Made by a program: the position numbers and the translations under genes
Shown here: positions 24,573 to 33,639 of the stretch, piece by piece
How positions within the stretch are numbered: position 1 is the stretch's first letter
Layout of the letters: each line of letters starts with the position of its first letter
Assembly (NCBI GenBank): GCA_028288675.1
Contig: JAQBNG010000161.1
Coordinates: 1-40,393 of the forward strand
DNA: 40,393 bases
Reading direction: 5' to 3'
From: Flavisolibacter sp.
GTDB lineage: Bacteria > Bacteroidota > Bacteroidia > Chitinophagales > Chitinophagaceae
Notes under the pieces: model-generated
The model's database searches: none
Told to the model about the DNA's origin: nothing
What the model saw: only the letters and a program-made list of their open reading frames with translations

Positions 24573-26684
24573 ATGGAAATTAAACGCGACATATTATGGA
24601 GAGCTTACCTAAGCTTTCTTGGCGTGGTACTACTGAGCCTTTGCGTGTTGGGACGTGCTTTTTATATTCAAAACGTACAGGGCGATCATTGGAGAAGTTT
24701 GTCCGACAGCATGCACCAGAAATATGTTGAACTGGATGCTGAACGAGGAACCATATTTAGTGAAGATGGCCAGATGCTAAGCACCTCTATTCCTTATTAT
24801 GATGTGTATATGGATTTTGGCGCTGATGGTTTGAGAGAGAAATCCGGGAAACGCTTCAGGGAAAACATTGACTCCTTTTCCATAGCAGTTTCTGGTTTAT
24901 TTGGAGATAAATCAACAGCTGCCTATAAAAAAGAATTACAATCTGCCTACAATAAAAAAAACCGTTACTATTTACTGCACAAAGCGCTTTCGTTTGAAGA
25001 ATACAAAAAATTCAGAAGCTTTCCATTAGTGCGCTTAGGCCGCAATAAAAGCGGCGTAATTGCAGAAGAAAGAAGCAAGCGGCTGAACCCCTTTGGTTTA
25101 TTGGCAAGAAGAACAATTGGCCTCTCAAGAGAGAATGCTCAAAACGTAGGCCTGGAACGGACATACGACACCATGCTGCAAGGCCAGAAAGGAAAACGCC
25201 TTGTACGTTTTATTGCCGGCGGCGCCCCAATTCCGGTGGAAGGCTATGAAATAGAGGCAGAGGATGGGAAAGACATTTACACTACGCTGGATATTCATAT
25301 GCAGGACATGGTAGAATCGGCTTTGATGAAAATGATGGTGCAAAGCGAAAGCGAACATGGTACTTGTTTGGTAATGGAAACCAAAACCGGCAAGATAAAA
25401 GCTATCGCCAACTTGGGCCGTACCAAAGATGGAGGGTATAGTGAAACGTTGAATTATGCGTTGCAAACAACAGAGCCGGGTTCTACTATAAAATTAGCCA
25501 CGCTGCTTGCTGTTTTAGACCATGGCTCAAGCAAGATTGATGATCTGGTGGAAGTAGGTTCGGCAGGTCACCAATACGTGGCGGTTCGTAATGTAACCGA
25601 TGCGGAACGTTCACCTAAACCAATGCTTACTGTTCGCGAATGTTTTGCACATAGCTCCAATGTAGGTATGGCGAAACTGGCTTACAAAGCTTTTGCTGAT
25701 AAGCCTGATGCGTATAGAAGTTATTTACAAAAATTTCATTTAGACAAAAGAAGCGGACTTGATTTGATGGGTGAGGATGCACCTGTGCTGCCAAAAATAA
25801 AGCGCAACAAAGAGGGGCTTCATGCAATGCTGACAGCAAGCTTTGGCTATGCCATTGAAGTAAGTCCGCTGCATACTTTAATGCTGTACAATGCCGTGGC
25901 AAATGATGGCAAAATGATGAAGCCATATTTAGTGAATACTATTAAAAACAATGGCATCACAGTTAAAGAATTTAAGCCGGTAGTGTTGGATGAAGCCATC
26001 TGCAAGCCTGAGGTTATTAAAGCTGCTAAAAGCAGTATGGAGGCGGTTGTTACCGAAGGAACCGCCATGCTGGTATTTAAAGATTATCCAATACCTGTTG
26101 CAGGCAAAACCGGTACGGCGCATGTAAGCGATGGCGCTTTGCGATATGGCGGTGGCGTTTACCAGGCTTCATTTGTTGGTTACTTTCCTGCAAACGAGCC
26201 GGAATATACCTGCATTGTTGTTATCAAAACAAAGCCTCATGCTGCTATACACTATGGCGGACAATTAGCCGCCCCGGTGTTTAAAGAAATTGTTACTGGT
26301 GTATATGCGCAATATGTAAAAGGAAAAAGGAACAATGGTGTGCAACTATCGGCTGATAGCACTGACTACAACTATGCCGGCACTGCTGAAGATGTACAGC
26401 AGGTAATGAAAGCGATCAAGATGCCTTATGTTGATTCAACAGATAAAAGCGCATCGCTAAGCGAAGTGTATTCTTATAATTATAACGCTGTAGCAAGAAC
26501 AATCTCAAATGAAAAAAACAGGATGCCTGATGTTCGATATATGACTTTAAAAGATGCTTTATACATTTTAGAAAACAAGAAGATAAAAGTGGTTGTAAAA
26601 GGTAAGGGAAAGGTGATGGTACAGGACGTATTGCCCGGAACGCCAATTACAAAAAATACAACGGTAACAATTTTATTGAATTAA
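24573..26684 (+). CDS. ftsI: Septal penicillin-binding protein with PASTA domain
   Basis: A 703-residue class B penicillin-binding protein that cross-links septal peptidoglycan with FtsW. One membrane anchor is near 11-30, and the dimerisation domain follows (ERGTIFSEDGQMLS). The transpeptidase domain carries S304-T-I-K307, S361-S-N363 and K512-T-G514. The carboxyl 55 residues form a PASTA domain (MPDVRYMTLKDALYILE, VLPGTPITKNT), as in other Bacteroidota FtsI/Spo proteins. Length and order are normal for this phylum. murE starts on the base after its stop. Identification is secure; PBP2/FtsI type follows from the gene context. Confidence 0.96.
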   Translation: MEIKRDILWRAYLSFLGVVLLSLCVLGRAFYIQNVQGDHWRSLSDSMHQKYVELDAERGTIFSEDGQMLSTSIPYYDVYMDFGADGLREKSGKRFRENIDSFSIAVSGLFGDKSTAAYKKELQSAYNKKNRYYLLHKALSFEEYKKFRSFPLVRLGRNKSGVIAEERSKRLNPFGLLARRTIGLSRENAQNVGLERTYDTMLQGQKGKRLVRFIAGGAPIPVEGYEIEAEDGKDIYTTLDIHMQDMVESALMKMMVQSESEHGTCLVMETKTGKIKAIANLGRTKDGGYSETLNYALQTTEPGSTIKLATLLAVLDHGSSKIDDLVEVGSAGHQYVAVRNVTDAERSPKPMLTVRECFAHSSNVGMAKLAYKAFADKPDAYRSYLQKFHLDKRSGLDLMGEDAPVLPKIKRNKEGLHAMLTASFGYAIEVSPLHTLMLYNAVANDGKMMKPYLVNTIKNNGITVKEFKPVVLDEAICKPEVIKAAKSSMEAVVTEGTAMLVFKDYPIPVAGKTGTAHVSDGALRYGGGVYQASFVGYFPANEPEYTCIVVIKTKPHAAIHYGGQLAAPVFKEIVTGVYAQYVKGKRNNGVQLSADSTDYNYAGTAEDVQQVMKAIKMPYVDSTDKSASLSEVYSYNYNAVARTISNEKNRMPDVRYMTLKDALYILENKKIKVVVKGKGKVMVQDVLPGTPITKNTTVTILLN

Positions 26685-28151
26685 TTGAAAACAGTAGCCG
26701 ACATATTATACAAAGTGCGCATCATGGGTGTATCGGGCAGCACGGATGTGGTTATCAGTGGTGTGCAGATTGACTCCCGCAAAGCATCGCACCGCAGCGT
26801 ATTTGTGGCAGTAAAAGGCAGCGGTGTTGATGGGCACTTGTTTATTGATACTGCGATTGAATCAGGTGCTGTTGCTGTTGTTTGCGAAGAGATGCCAACC
26901 CAAAAGAAAGAAGGCATTACATACATACAGGTCAGTGACAGCGCAGAAGCGGCTGGCTTGATCGCACATAACTTTTATGGCCAGCCTTCTCAAAAAATAA
27001 AGCTGGTTGGTGTAACAGGTACCAATGGTAAAACAACCATCGCCACCATTTTATATAAATTATTTGATTGCCTTGGCTATAAATGCGGGTTAATAAGCAC
27101 CGTTGAAAATATCATTGACGGAAAAGTAATTCCATCAACGCATACTACTCCCGATGCAGTTAGCTTAAACAGTTTACTCAAGCAAATGGTTGATGAAGGT
27201 TGCGGGTATGTTTTCATGGAAGTAAGCTCTCATGCCATTCATCAGCGCCGTATTGCGGGATTAGAATTCGCAGGCGGGTTGTTCAGCAATATCACACATG
27301 ATCATTTAGATTATCATAAAACATTTGATGAATATATAAAAGCAAAGAAGGGCTTTTTTGATGCGCTGCCGCAAAGTGCCTTCGCTATTACAAATATTGA
27401 TGATAAGCGCGGCGCAGTTATGTTGCAAAACACGGCAGCTAAAAAGTTTTCTTATAGCCTTAGGACGATGGCCGATTTTAAAGGAAAGATATTGGAGAAC
27501 CTGTTAACAGGATTAGTGATGAATGTTAACGACCAGGAGGTTCATTTCCGCCTGATTGGTGAATTCAATGCCTACAACCTTTTGGCCGTGTATGGTGCAG
27601 CAATTTCTTTAGGCCAGGATAAACAAAAGGTGTTGCAGTGCTTAAGCAATACAACCGGTGCAGAGGGAAGATTTGATTACAGTATTTCGCCAAAAGAAAA
27701 AATAATTGCCATAGTCGATTATGCGCATACACCCGACGCATTAATCAATGTATTGGCTACCATAAAAAAATTGAAGCAAGGAAATGAGCAGGTAATTACC
27801 GTAGTTGGATGTGGCGGCGACAGGGATAAAACCAAGCGGCCTGTGATGGGCGAAGTTGCCTGTGAGCATAGTGATAAAGTCATTTTCACAAGTGATAATC
27901 CGCGGAGCGAAAACCCGGAGCAAATATTAGTTGATATGGAAGAAGGCTTATCAGTTTCATCACGTAGAAAATATGTAGCGATTGCTGATAGAGCGCAAGC
28001 CATTAAGACAGCAATCTCTATGGCGAAGGCTGATGATATTGTTTTAGTTGCAGGCAAGGGCCACGAAAAATACCAGGAGATAAAAGGAGTGAAGCATCAT
28101 TTTGATGATAAGGAAGTAGTGCAGGAAATGTTTGAGTTACTGAATAAATAA
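26685..28151 (+). CDS. murE: UDP-MurNAc-tripeptide synthetase
   Basis: A 488-residue cytoplasmic ligase that adds the third residue to UDP-MurNAc-L-Ala-D-Glu. The ATP loop is TGTNGKTT at 111-118, and the specificity motif is DNPR at 404-407. DNPR is the form associated with meso-diaminopimelate, so the peptidoglycan is predicted to be of the DAP type. The start is a TTG directly after the ftsI stop; it gives the usual amino end (MKTVADILYKV) and no in-frame ATG comes before residue 14. Domains are the usual amino, Mur-middle and carboxyl. Identification is secure. Confidence 0.97.
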   Translation: MKTVADILYKVRIMGVSGSTDVVISGVQIDSRKASHRSVFVAVKGSGVDGHLFIDTAIESGAVAVVCEEMPTQKKEGITYIQVSDSAEAAGLIAHNFYGQPSQKIKLVGVTGTNGKTTIATILYKLFDCLGYKCGLISTVENIIDGKVIPSTHTTPDAVSLNSLLKQMVDEGCGYVFMEVSSHAIHQRRIAGLEFAGGLFSNITHDHLDYHKTFDEYIKAKKGFFDALPQSAFAITNIDDKRGAVMLQNTAAKKFSYSLRTMADFKGKILENLLTGLVMNVNDQEVHFRLIGEFNAYNLLAVYGAAISLGQDKQKVLQCLSNTTGAEGRFDYSISPKEKIIAIVDYAHTPDALINVLATIKKLKQGNEQVITVVGCGGDRDKTKRPVMGEVACEHSDKVIFTSDNPRSENPEQILVDMEEGLSVSSRRKYVAIADRAQAIKTAISMAKADDIVLVAGKGHEKYQEIKGVKHHFDDKEVVQEMFELLNK

Positions 28152-28214
28152 GGAGAATATCGAACAGATGAACGAGGATCTGACGAATGTGGAGGAAATA
28201 GACAGCAAAGGAAA

Positions 28215-28246
28215 AAATCCGAAATCCAAAATTGTAAATCCGAAAT
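28215..28246. repeat. Short direct repeat AAATCCGAAAT in the murE-mraY spacer
   Basis: AAATCCGAAAT occurs at 28215-28225 and 28236-28246, 21 bp apart, in a purine-rich 100-bp spacer with no coding frame. Such AATCC-GAAAT phrases are frequent in Bacteroidota intergenic DNA. No function is evident. Confidence 0.5.
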
Positions 28247-28251
28247 AGAAT

Positions 28252-29529
28252 ATGTTATATCACCTTTTTGAATGGTTACGAGCAAACGACATTCGCTTCC
28301 CTGGAAGTGAGTTGTTTCGTTTTATAACCTTCAGGGTGTTGATAGCGGTTTTATTATCCTTGTTTATTACTACAGTTTATGGAAAGAAATTGATTCGTTT
28401 CTTGCAAAAGAAGCAGATTGGTGAAAGTGTTCGTGAATTAGGTTTAGTAGGTGAGCAACAAAAGAAGGGTACACCTACAATGGGCGGCCTTATCATCATT
28501 GCCGCTATTTTAATTCCAACACTATTGCTGGCCGACCTTTCCAAAGTCTATATCCGCCTGATGATTTTCTGCACGATATGGCTTGGTGCTATTGGTTTTT
28601 TGGATGATTATTTTAAGATAAGATCCAAGCGCAGGGCGCAACAATCGGGCATCAAATATAAAAAAGGTGATGACGACGGGTTAGCTGGTAAGTTTAAAAT
28701 TTTTGGACAGGTGATGTTAGGTATTGTGGTTGGCGCTACTTTATACTTTAACCAGAATGTAAAAATCTGGAGAGAATTTCAGGGTGTGCCCAGGTCAGGT
28801 GATAGTACTATCATAGCAAAAGAGGTGAATGGTAAAGTAAAATATTTTGTTCCGGCCAAGTCATTCACAACTACCATTCCTTTTGTAAAAAATCATGAGT
28901 TTAATTACTCCAAACTATTGCCTGAATCGTGGCGCGATTACACCTGGATACTTTACATCCTGATCACCATATTTATTATTACGGCTGTTTCTAACGGTGC
29001 TAATATAACCGACGGTTTAGATGGCCTGGCAACAGGAACATCAGCAGTGATTAGTGCCACCTTTGGAATTTTTGCTTATGCAAGTGGAAGCTTATTGCTG
29101 GCCGATTATCTCAACATCATGTATATACCCAATCTAGGTGAACTATCCATTTTTATTGGGGCGCTGGTAGGCGGCTGCATTGGATTTTTATGGTACAACT
29201 CTTACCCGGCGCAGGTTTTCATGGGCGATACAGGAAGCTTAACGCTGGGTGGCATCATAGCCGCATTGGCGTTTATCGTTCATAAAGAATTGTTGATACC
29301 GCTTATATGTGGAGTTTTTCTGGTGGAGAATTTAAGTGTAGTGATGCAAGTGGCTTATTTCAAATACACAAAGAAAAGGTTTGGTGAAGGCCGCAGGATC
29401 TTTTTAATGAGCCCGTTGCATCATCATTATCAAAAGAAAGGATATCACGAATCAAAAATTGTAACAAGGTTTTGGATCGTTGCCATATTGTGTGCAGTGG
29501 TTTCCATTGTAACCCTAAAAATCAGGTAA
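28252..29529 (+). CDS. mraY: Phospho-N-acetylmuramoyl-pentapeptide transferase
   Basis: A 425-residue polytopic inner-membrane enzyme that moves phospho-MurNAc-pentapeptide to undecaprenyl phosphate, making lipid I. Signature blocks are [20 protein letters not shown]-like [43 protein letters not shown] and [23 protein letters not shown]. It is about 65 residues longer than E. coli MraY. The extra length lies largely in one loop after residue 160 ([11 protein letters not shown] to [10 protein letters not shown]), which is a known Bacteroidota feature. Identification is secure. Confidence 0.98.
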   Translation: MLYHLFEWLRANDIRFPGSELFRFITFRVLIAVLLSLFITTVYGKKLIRFLQKKQIGESVRELGLVGEQQKKGTPTMGGLIIIAAILIPTLLLADLSKVYIRLMIFCTIWLGAIGFLDDYFKIRSKRRAQQSGIKYKKGDDDGLAGKFKIFGQVMLGIVVGATLYFNQNVKIWREFQGVPRSGDSTIIAKEVNGKVKYFVPAKSFTTTIPFVKNHEFNYSKLLPESWRDYTWILYILITIFIITAVSNGANITDGLDGLATGTSAVISATFGIFAYASGSLLLADYLNIMYIPNLGELSIFIGALVGGCIGFLWYNSYPAQVFMGDTGSLTLGGIIAALAFIVHKELLIPLICGVFLVENLSVVMQVAYFKYTKKRFGEGRRIFLMSPLHHHYQKKGYHESKIVTRFWIVAILCAVVSIVTLKIR

Positions 29530-29617
29530 GCAGGAAAACTACTATTCGCCTTATTGAAGAAGACGGTGAACAAAGAAAAATGGTACCGCTCATGAAGAAC
29601 CAACTTAACCGTACAAG

Positions 29618-30952
29618 ATGAAAAAGCTGGTGATACTAGGCGGGGGAGAAAGTGGAGTAGGGGCAGCACTACTGGCGAAACAAAAGGGGTACGATGTAGT
29701 ACTCATGGATGAAAGCTCTTTGAAAGAAGGTTATCGTAATGAACTGAAAGCAGCAGGTGTAGAATTAATAGAAGGTAGCATTGATGAAGACAAGTTACTA
29801 AGCGCAGATGAGGTGGTGAAAAGCCCGGGCATTCCGGAAAAGAATGTATGGGTAAAAAAGCTGAGAGCTAAAGGCGTCCCCATCATTAGTGAGATTGAAT
29901 TGGCTTACCGGTATAAAGGAGACAGTAAAATAATAGCTATCACCGGAAGCAATGGAAAGAGTACAACTACTTCATTGATCTATCACATCTGCAAAACAGC
30001 AGAATTAGAATGTGCATTGGTTGGCAATATTGGTTACTCGTTTGCCAGGCAGGTGGCACAAGATCCAAAGCCGCTGTATGTAGCAGAAATCAGTTCTTTT
30101 CAGTTAGATGATATAGTAACATTTCGTCCGGATATAGCGCTCCTGTTGAATATAACAGAAGACCACCTGGACAGGTACGATTATAAGTTTGAAAACTATA
30201 TCAGAAGCAAGTTCCGCATTACGATTAACCAGTCAGCAAGTGATTATTTTATTTACAATTTAGATGATGAAGTCATCACAAAATATTTAGAACAAAACCA
30301 GATTCATTCAATTCAATTACCAATGAGTATGAAAGAGAAAGTAGAAAAAGGCGGGTACATACAGGCCGACCAGCTTCATGTAAAAGTTGAATCGGAAGAG
30401 CAAAGCATGAGCGTTTATGATTTTGCTTTAAAGGGCAAGCACAATCAATATAATACTATGGCAGCAAGTGTAGCGGGCGCCACCATGGACATCCGTAAAA
30501 GCAAGATTCGCGAAGCGGTAGAAACGTTTGAGAATTTAGAACACCGCTCGGAAGCTGTTGCAACCGTCAGGGGTGTAGAGTTTATTAATGATAGCAAGGC
30601 TACCAATGTAAACTCAACCTGGTATGCACTGGAAAGTATGACGAAGCCAACCATATTAATATTGGGTGGTGTTGATAAAGGCAATGACTATTCTGCAATA
30701 AAAGAGTTGGTGCACGAGAAAGTAAAAGCCATTGTGTGCATGGGTGTTGATAATTCTAAAATTCATGAAGCCTTTGATGGTGAGGTGAAATTAATTGACA
30801 CCGGCAGTGCTGAAAACGCCGTAGCGGCTGCGTATGATTTAGCGTCTCCGGGAGATGTGGTTTTATTAAGTCCGGCCTGCGCTTCATTTGATTTGTTCAA
30901 AAATTATGAAGACAGAGGTAAGCAGTTTAAAGACGCAGTTAAGAATTTGTAG
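29618..30952 (+). CDS. murD: UDP-MurNAc-L-alanine:D-glutamate ligase
   Basis: A 444-residue cytoplasmic Mur ligase adding D-glutamate to UDP-MurNAc-L-alanine. An amino nucleotide-binding domain begins KKLVILGGGESGVGAA, the ATP loop is GSNGKST at 110-116, and LNITEDHLDRYD and INDSKATNVNSTWYALE are the expected middle and carboxyl blocks, with LSPACASFDLFKNYEDRG near the end. Length is normal. The gene starts 88 bp after mraY and stops just before the ftsW frame. Identification is secure. Confidence 0.98.
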   Translation: MKKLVILGGGESGVGAALLAKQKGYDVVLMDESSLKEGYRNELKAAGVELIEGSIDEDKLLSADEVVKSPGIPEKNVWVKKLRAKGVPIISEIELAYRYKGDSKIIAITGSNGKSTTTSLIYHICKTAELECALVGNIGYSFARQVAQDPKPLYVAEISSFQLDDIVTFRPDIALLLNITEDHLDRYDYKFENYIRSKFRITINQSASDYFIYNLDDEVITKYLEQNQIHSIQLPMSMKEKVEKGGYIQADQLHVKVESEEQSMSVYDFALKGKHNQYNTMAASVAGATMDIRKSKIREAVETFENLEHRSEAVATVRGVEFINDSKATNVNSTWYALESMTKPTILILGGVDKGNDYSAIKELVHEKVKAIVCMGVDNSKIHEAFDGEVKLIDTGSAENAVAAAYDLASPGDVVLLSPACASFDLFKNYEDRGKQFKDAVKNL

Positions 30953-31024
30953 TTGACCGTTGTTCGTCTTATTCCCTTCGATCAACAACCAACAAACACC
31001 CATAGGATACCAATTGTAAAAAGA

Positions 31025-32410
31025 ATGACCCAACACGACGACATAAAATTCAGCGACTTAGCCCAGAACTTAAAGGGCAAGGCATTGCTGCATAATACAC
31101 GGGGCGACAAAGTGATTTGGGCTTTAGTGTTGTTGCTGGGGCTGGTGTCTTTACTGGTGGTGTATAGCGCTACTGGCTCCCTGGCATATAAAAACCATAA
31201 AGGAAATACAGAGGTCTACCTATTTAAGCAAATTACATTTATCGGTCTTGGGTTTTTGATCATCTATTTCGCACACAGGGTGAATTATACCATCTACTCA
31301 AAAGTGGCTAAAATTCTATTCCTGTTTTCTATACCGCTGCTTCTTTATACATTATTTTTTGGTGTAACCATGAATGAAGGAAGCCGGTGGATTCGACTGC
31401 CAATCATTAATATGACGATGCAGACATCCGACCTGGCAAAGCTTGCCTTGTTCATGCTGATTGCCCGGGTACTCAGCCGCAGGCAAACTAAAATAAAGGA
31501 TTTTAAAAAAGGTTTTTTGCCGGTGATTATCCCGGTTGCTGTTACTTGTATGCTTATTGCGCCAGCCAACTTATCTACAGCTTTATTGCTCGGTGCAAGC
31601 TGCATGTTGCTGATGTTTATTGGCCGGGTAAGTACAAAACATTTATTGGCTGTTTTGGGTTGTGCATTGATACCTGTTGCCTTTTTAATTATGGCCGCGG
31701 TTGTCAGGCATGGCGCTGATGGCAGCGAAGATGAAGCAATAGCAAGCACAACAAAAAAAGAAAAATCATCCCGCTTAACGGCAAGGGTTGATACCTGGAT
31801 AGGACGTGTGGAAAATTTTATGTACGGTTCTAAGGAAGGCGATAATGATGACGACCACTACCAGGTAAACCAGGCAAAAATTGCTATTGCACGAGGCGGG
31901 TTTTTTGGAAATGGCCCGGGTAATGGCGAAGCCAGAAATTTTTTACCACAGGCATACAACGATTACATCTATGCAACCCTCATTGAAGAATATGGTTTAT
32001 TGGGCGGTGCATTTATCATATTTATTTACCTCGTGTTTTTATACAGAAGCATCCGGTTATTTAAAAAATGTCCTTATGCATTTGGGGCATTTCTCGCCCT
32101 TGGGTTAAGCTTCACATTAGTTATACAAGCAATGGCTAATATGGCAGTAAACGTGAATTTATTTCCCGTTACCGGTGTTACGCTTCCGCTTGTTAGCATG
32201 GGTGGAAGCAGTTTTTTGTTTACCTGCTTATCTATTGGAATTATTTTAAGTGTGGCTAGAAACGTAGAACAATTAGAAGGTAAGAAAGCAGCGGCGTTGG
32301 CAGCGGCAATTGCAGCGGAGGCAGAGATTGAGGAAGAATATGATGAAGACGAAGAAGTAGAGGAAGAGGAAGAAGTGGAAGAAAGCGTTGAAGCCGCAGC
32401 AAAAAGATAA
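31025..32410 (+). CDS. ftsW: Septal peptidoglycan polymerase FtsW (SEDS family)
   Basis: A 461-residue polytopic membrane protein that polymerises lipid II at the septum with FtsI. SEDS blocks include VVYSATGSLAY, EGSRWIRLP, SDLAKLALFMLIARVLS, ARGGFFGNGPGNGEARNFLPQ followed by NDYIYATLIEEYG, and TGVTLPLVSMGGSS. I chose ATG 31025: the frame opens at a TTG directly after murD (30953), but those 24 extra residues are not family-like. A striking feature is the carboxyl tail of about 40 residues, Ala-rich and then almost wholly Glu/Asp, absent from E. coli FtsW. It would lie in the cytoplasm and may bind another division protein. murG starts 2 nt later. Confidence 0.95.
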   Translation: MTQHDDIKFSDLAQNLKGKALLHNTRGDKVIWALVLLLGLVSLLVVYSATGSLAYKNHKGNTEVYLFKQITFIGLGFLIIYFAHRVNYTIYSKVAKILFLFSIPLLLYTLFFGVTMNEGSRWIRLPIINMTMQTSDLAKLALFMLIARVLSRRQTKIKDFKKGFLPVIIPVAVTCMLIAPANLSTALLLGASCMLLMFIGRVSTKHLLAVLGCALIPVAFLIMAAVVRHGADGSEDEAIASTTKKEKSSRLTARVDTWIGRVENFMYGSKEGDNDDDHYQVNQAKIAIARGGFFGNGPGNGEARNFLPQAYNDYIYATLIEEYGLLGGAFIIFIYLVFLYRSIRLFKKCPYAFGAFLALGLSFTLVIQAMANMAVNVNLFPVTGVTLPLVSMGGSSFLFTCLSIGIILSVARNVEQLEGKKAAALAAAIAAEAEIEEEYDEDEEVEEEEEVEESVEAAAKR

Positions 32411-32412
32411 GC

Positions 32413-33567
32413 ATGAATGAAGCGAATGATACCACTGACTCTTCACTTTCCCCCGCTTTGCAAAAGGTGAGAGGAGGCCGGTTTATCATCGCAGGTGGTG
32501 GCACAGGCGGACATATATTTCCGGCCATTGCAATTGCAAATGCATTAAAGAAAGCCGATGATGCTATTGACATATTATTCATAGGTGCGAAGGGAAAAAT
32601 GGAGATGGAAAAAGTGCCGCAGGCAGGTTATAAAATACAAGGGTTGGATATAGCAGGTTTCAACCGAAGCTCTTTGATAAAAAATATTGGCTTGCCATTT
32701 AAGCTGATCAAAAGTTTTTTACAGGTGCGTAGCATTTTTAAAAACTTCAGGCCCGATGCTGTTATTGGTGTAGGAGGTTATTCTTCCTTTCCTGTGTTGC
32801 GTTTTGCACAGGCGAAAGGCATACGCTCTTTCGTTCATGAATCTAATTCGTTTGCCGGAAAGGCAAATATGATGTTGGGCAGGAAGGCGACGAAAATTTT
32901 TGTAGCAAGTGATGGAATGGAGAAGTTTTTTCCTGCACAAAAAGTTTTGGTCACTGGTAACCCGGTTCGTCCGGATATAGTAGCTGTAGCTGCTGTGAGC
33001 AAAGAGGAGGCAATGCATTTTTTTGGACTGGAACAGGGTAAGAAAACAGTGCTTATTGTTGGTGGAAGTTTAGGCGCCCGTTCTATTAATGAAGCAGTGG
33101 CTAACGGCATCGGGGACTTGGTTAATGCCGGCTTGCAAATCATTTGGCAAACAGGTAAAACAGACGCGGCAAAATGGAAAGACGCCGTTGCAAACAAAAG
33201 GGGTATCTGGATAGCTGATTTTATAAAAGAAATGCAATATGCCTATGCTGCAGCCGACATCGTTATTTCAAGAGCAGGTGCCATGGCTATAGCTGAATTA
33301 TGTGTTGTGAAAAAGCCCGTTGTATTCGTGCCTTACCCGTTTGCTGCCGAAGACCATCAAACTGTAAATGCACAAAACTTAATGCAGAAGAATGCCGCGT
33401 TAGTGGTAAAGGATAGCGAAGCAAAAGATAAGGTTGTATCAACAATAATCGCTTTAGCCAATAATGAAGTAAAGCAAAAAGAACTAAAAGAAAATATTGC
33501 ACGTTTAGCAATAACAGATGCAGATAAGATCATAGCAGAAGAAATTATCAGAGCAATTAAAAATTAG
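32413..33567 (+). CDS. murG: UDP-GlcNAc:lipid I N-acetylglucosaminyltransferase
   Basis: A 384-residue peripheral membrane GT28 enzyme that adds GlcNAc to lipid I, forming lipid II. The amino domain has GGGTGGHIFPAIAIANAL (residues 28-45), FIGAKGKMEMEKVP and GVGGYSSFPVLRFA; the carboxyl domain has GGSLGARSINE, ISRAGAMAIAELC and PYPFAAEDHQTVNA. An amino extension of about 20 residues precedes the first strand, so a slightly later start cannot be excluded, but this is the only ATG at the ftsW junction. Identification is secure. Confidence 0.98.
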   Translation: MNEANDTTDSSLSPALQKVRGGRFIIAGGGTGGHIFPAIAIANALKKADDAIDILFIGAKGKMEMEKVPQAGYKIQGLDIAGFNRSSLIKNIGLPFKLIKSFLQVRSIFKNFRPDAVIGVGGYSSFPVLRFAQAKGIRSFVHESNSFAGKANMMLGRKATKIFVASDGMEKFFPAQKVLVTGNPVRPDIVAVAAVSKEEAMHFFGLEQGKKTVLIVGGSLGARSINEAVANGIGDLVNAGLQIIWQTGKTDAAKWKDAVANKRGIWIADFIKEMQYAYAAADIVISRAGAMAIAELCVVKKPVVFVPYPFAAEDHQTVNAQNLMQKNAALVVKDSEAKDKVVSTIIALANNEVKQKELKENIARLAITDADKIIAEEIIRAIKN

Positions 33568-33639
33568 TAATTCATAATTAAAAACTAACTGTTTATAAAA
33601 GCAGAAGATACATATCAAAGTAGCAGGGATCTTGCAGCG

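Noticed and set aside
30953-31024. Longer ftsW start at TTG 30953
   Set aside because: The 24 added residues do not resemble FtsW; ATG 31025 follows a purine-rich stretch and gives a normal amino end.
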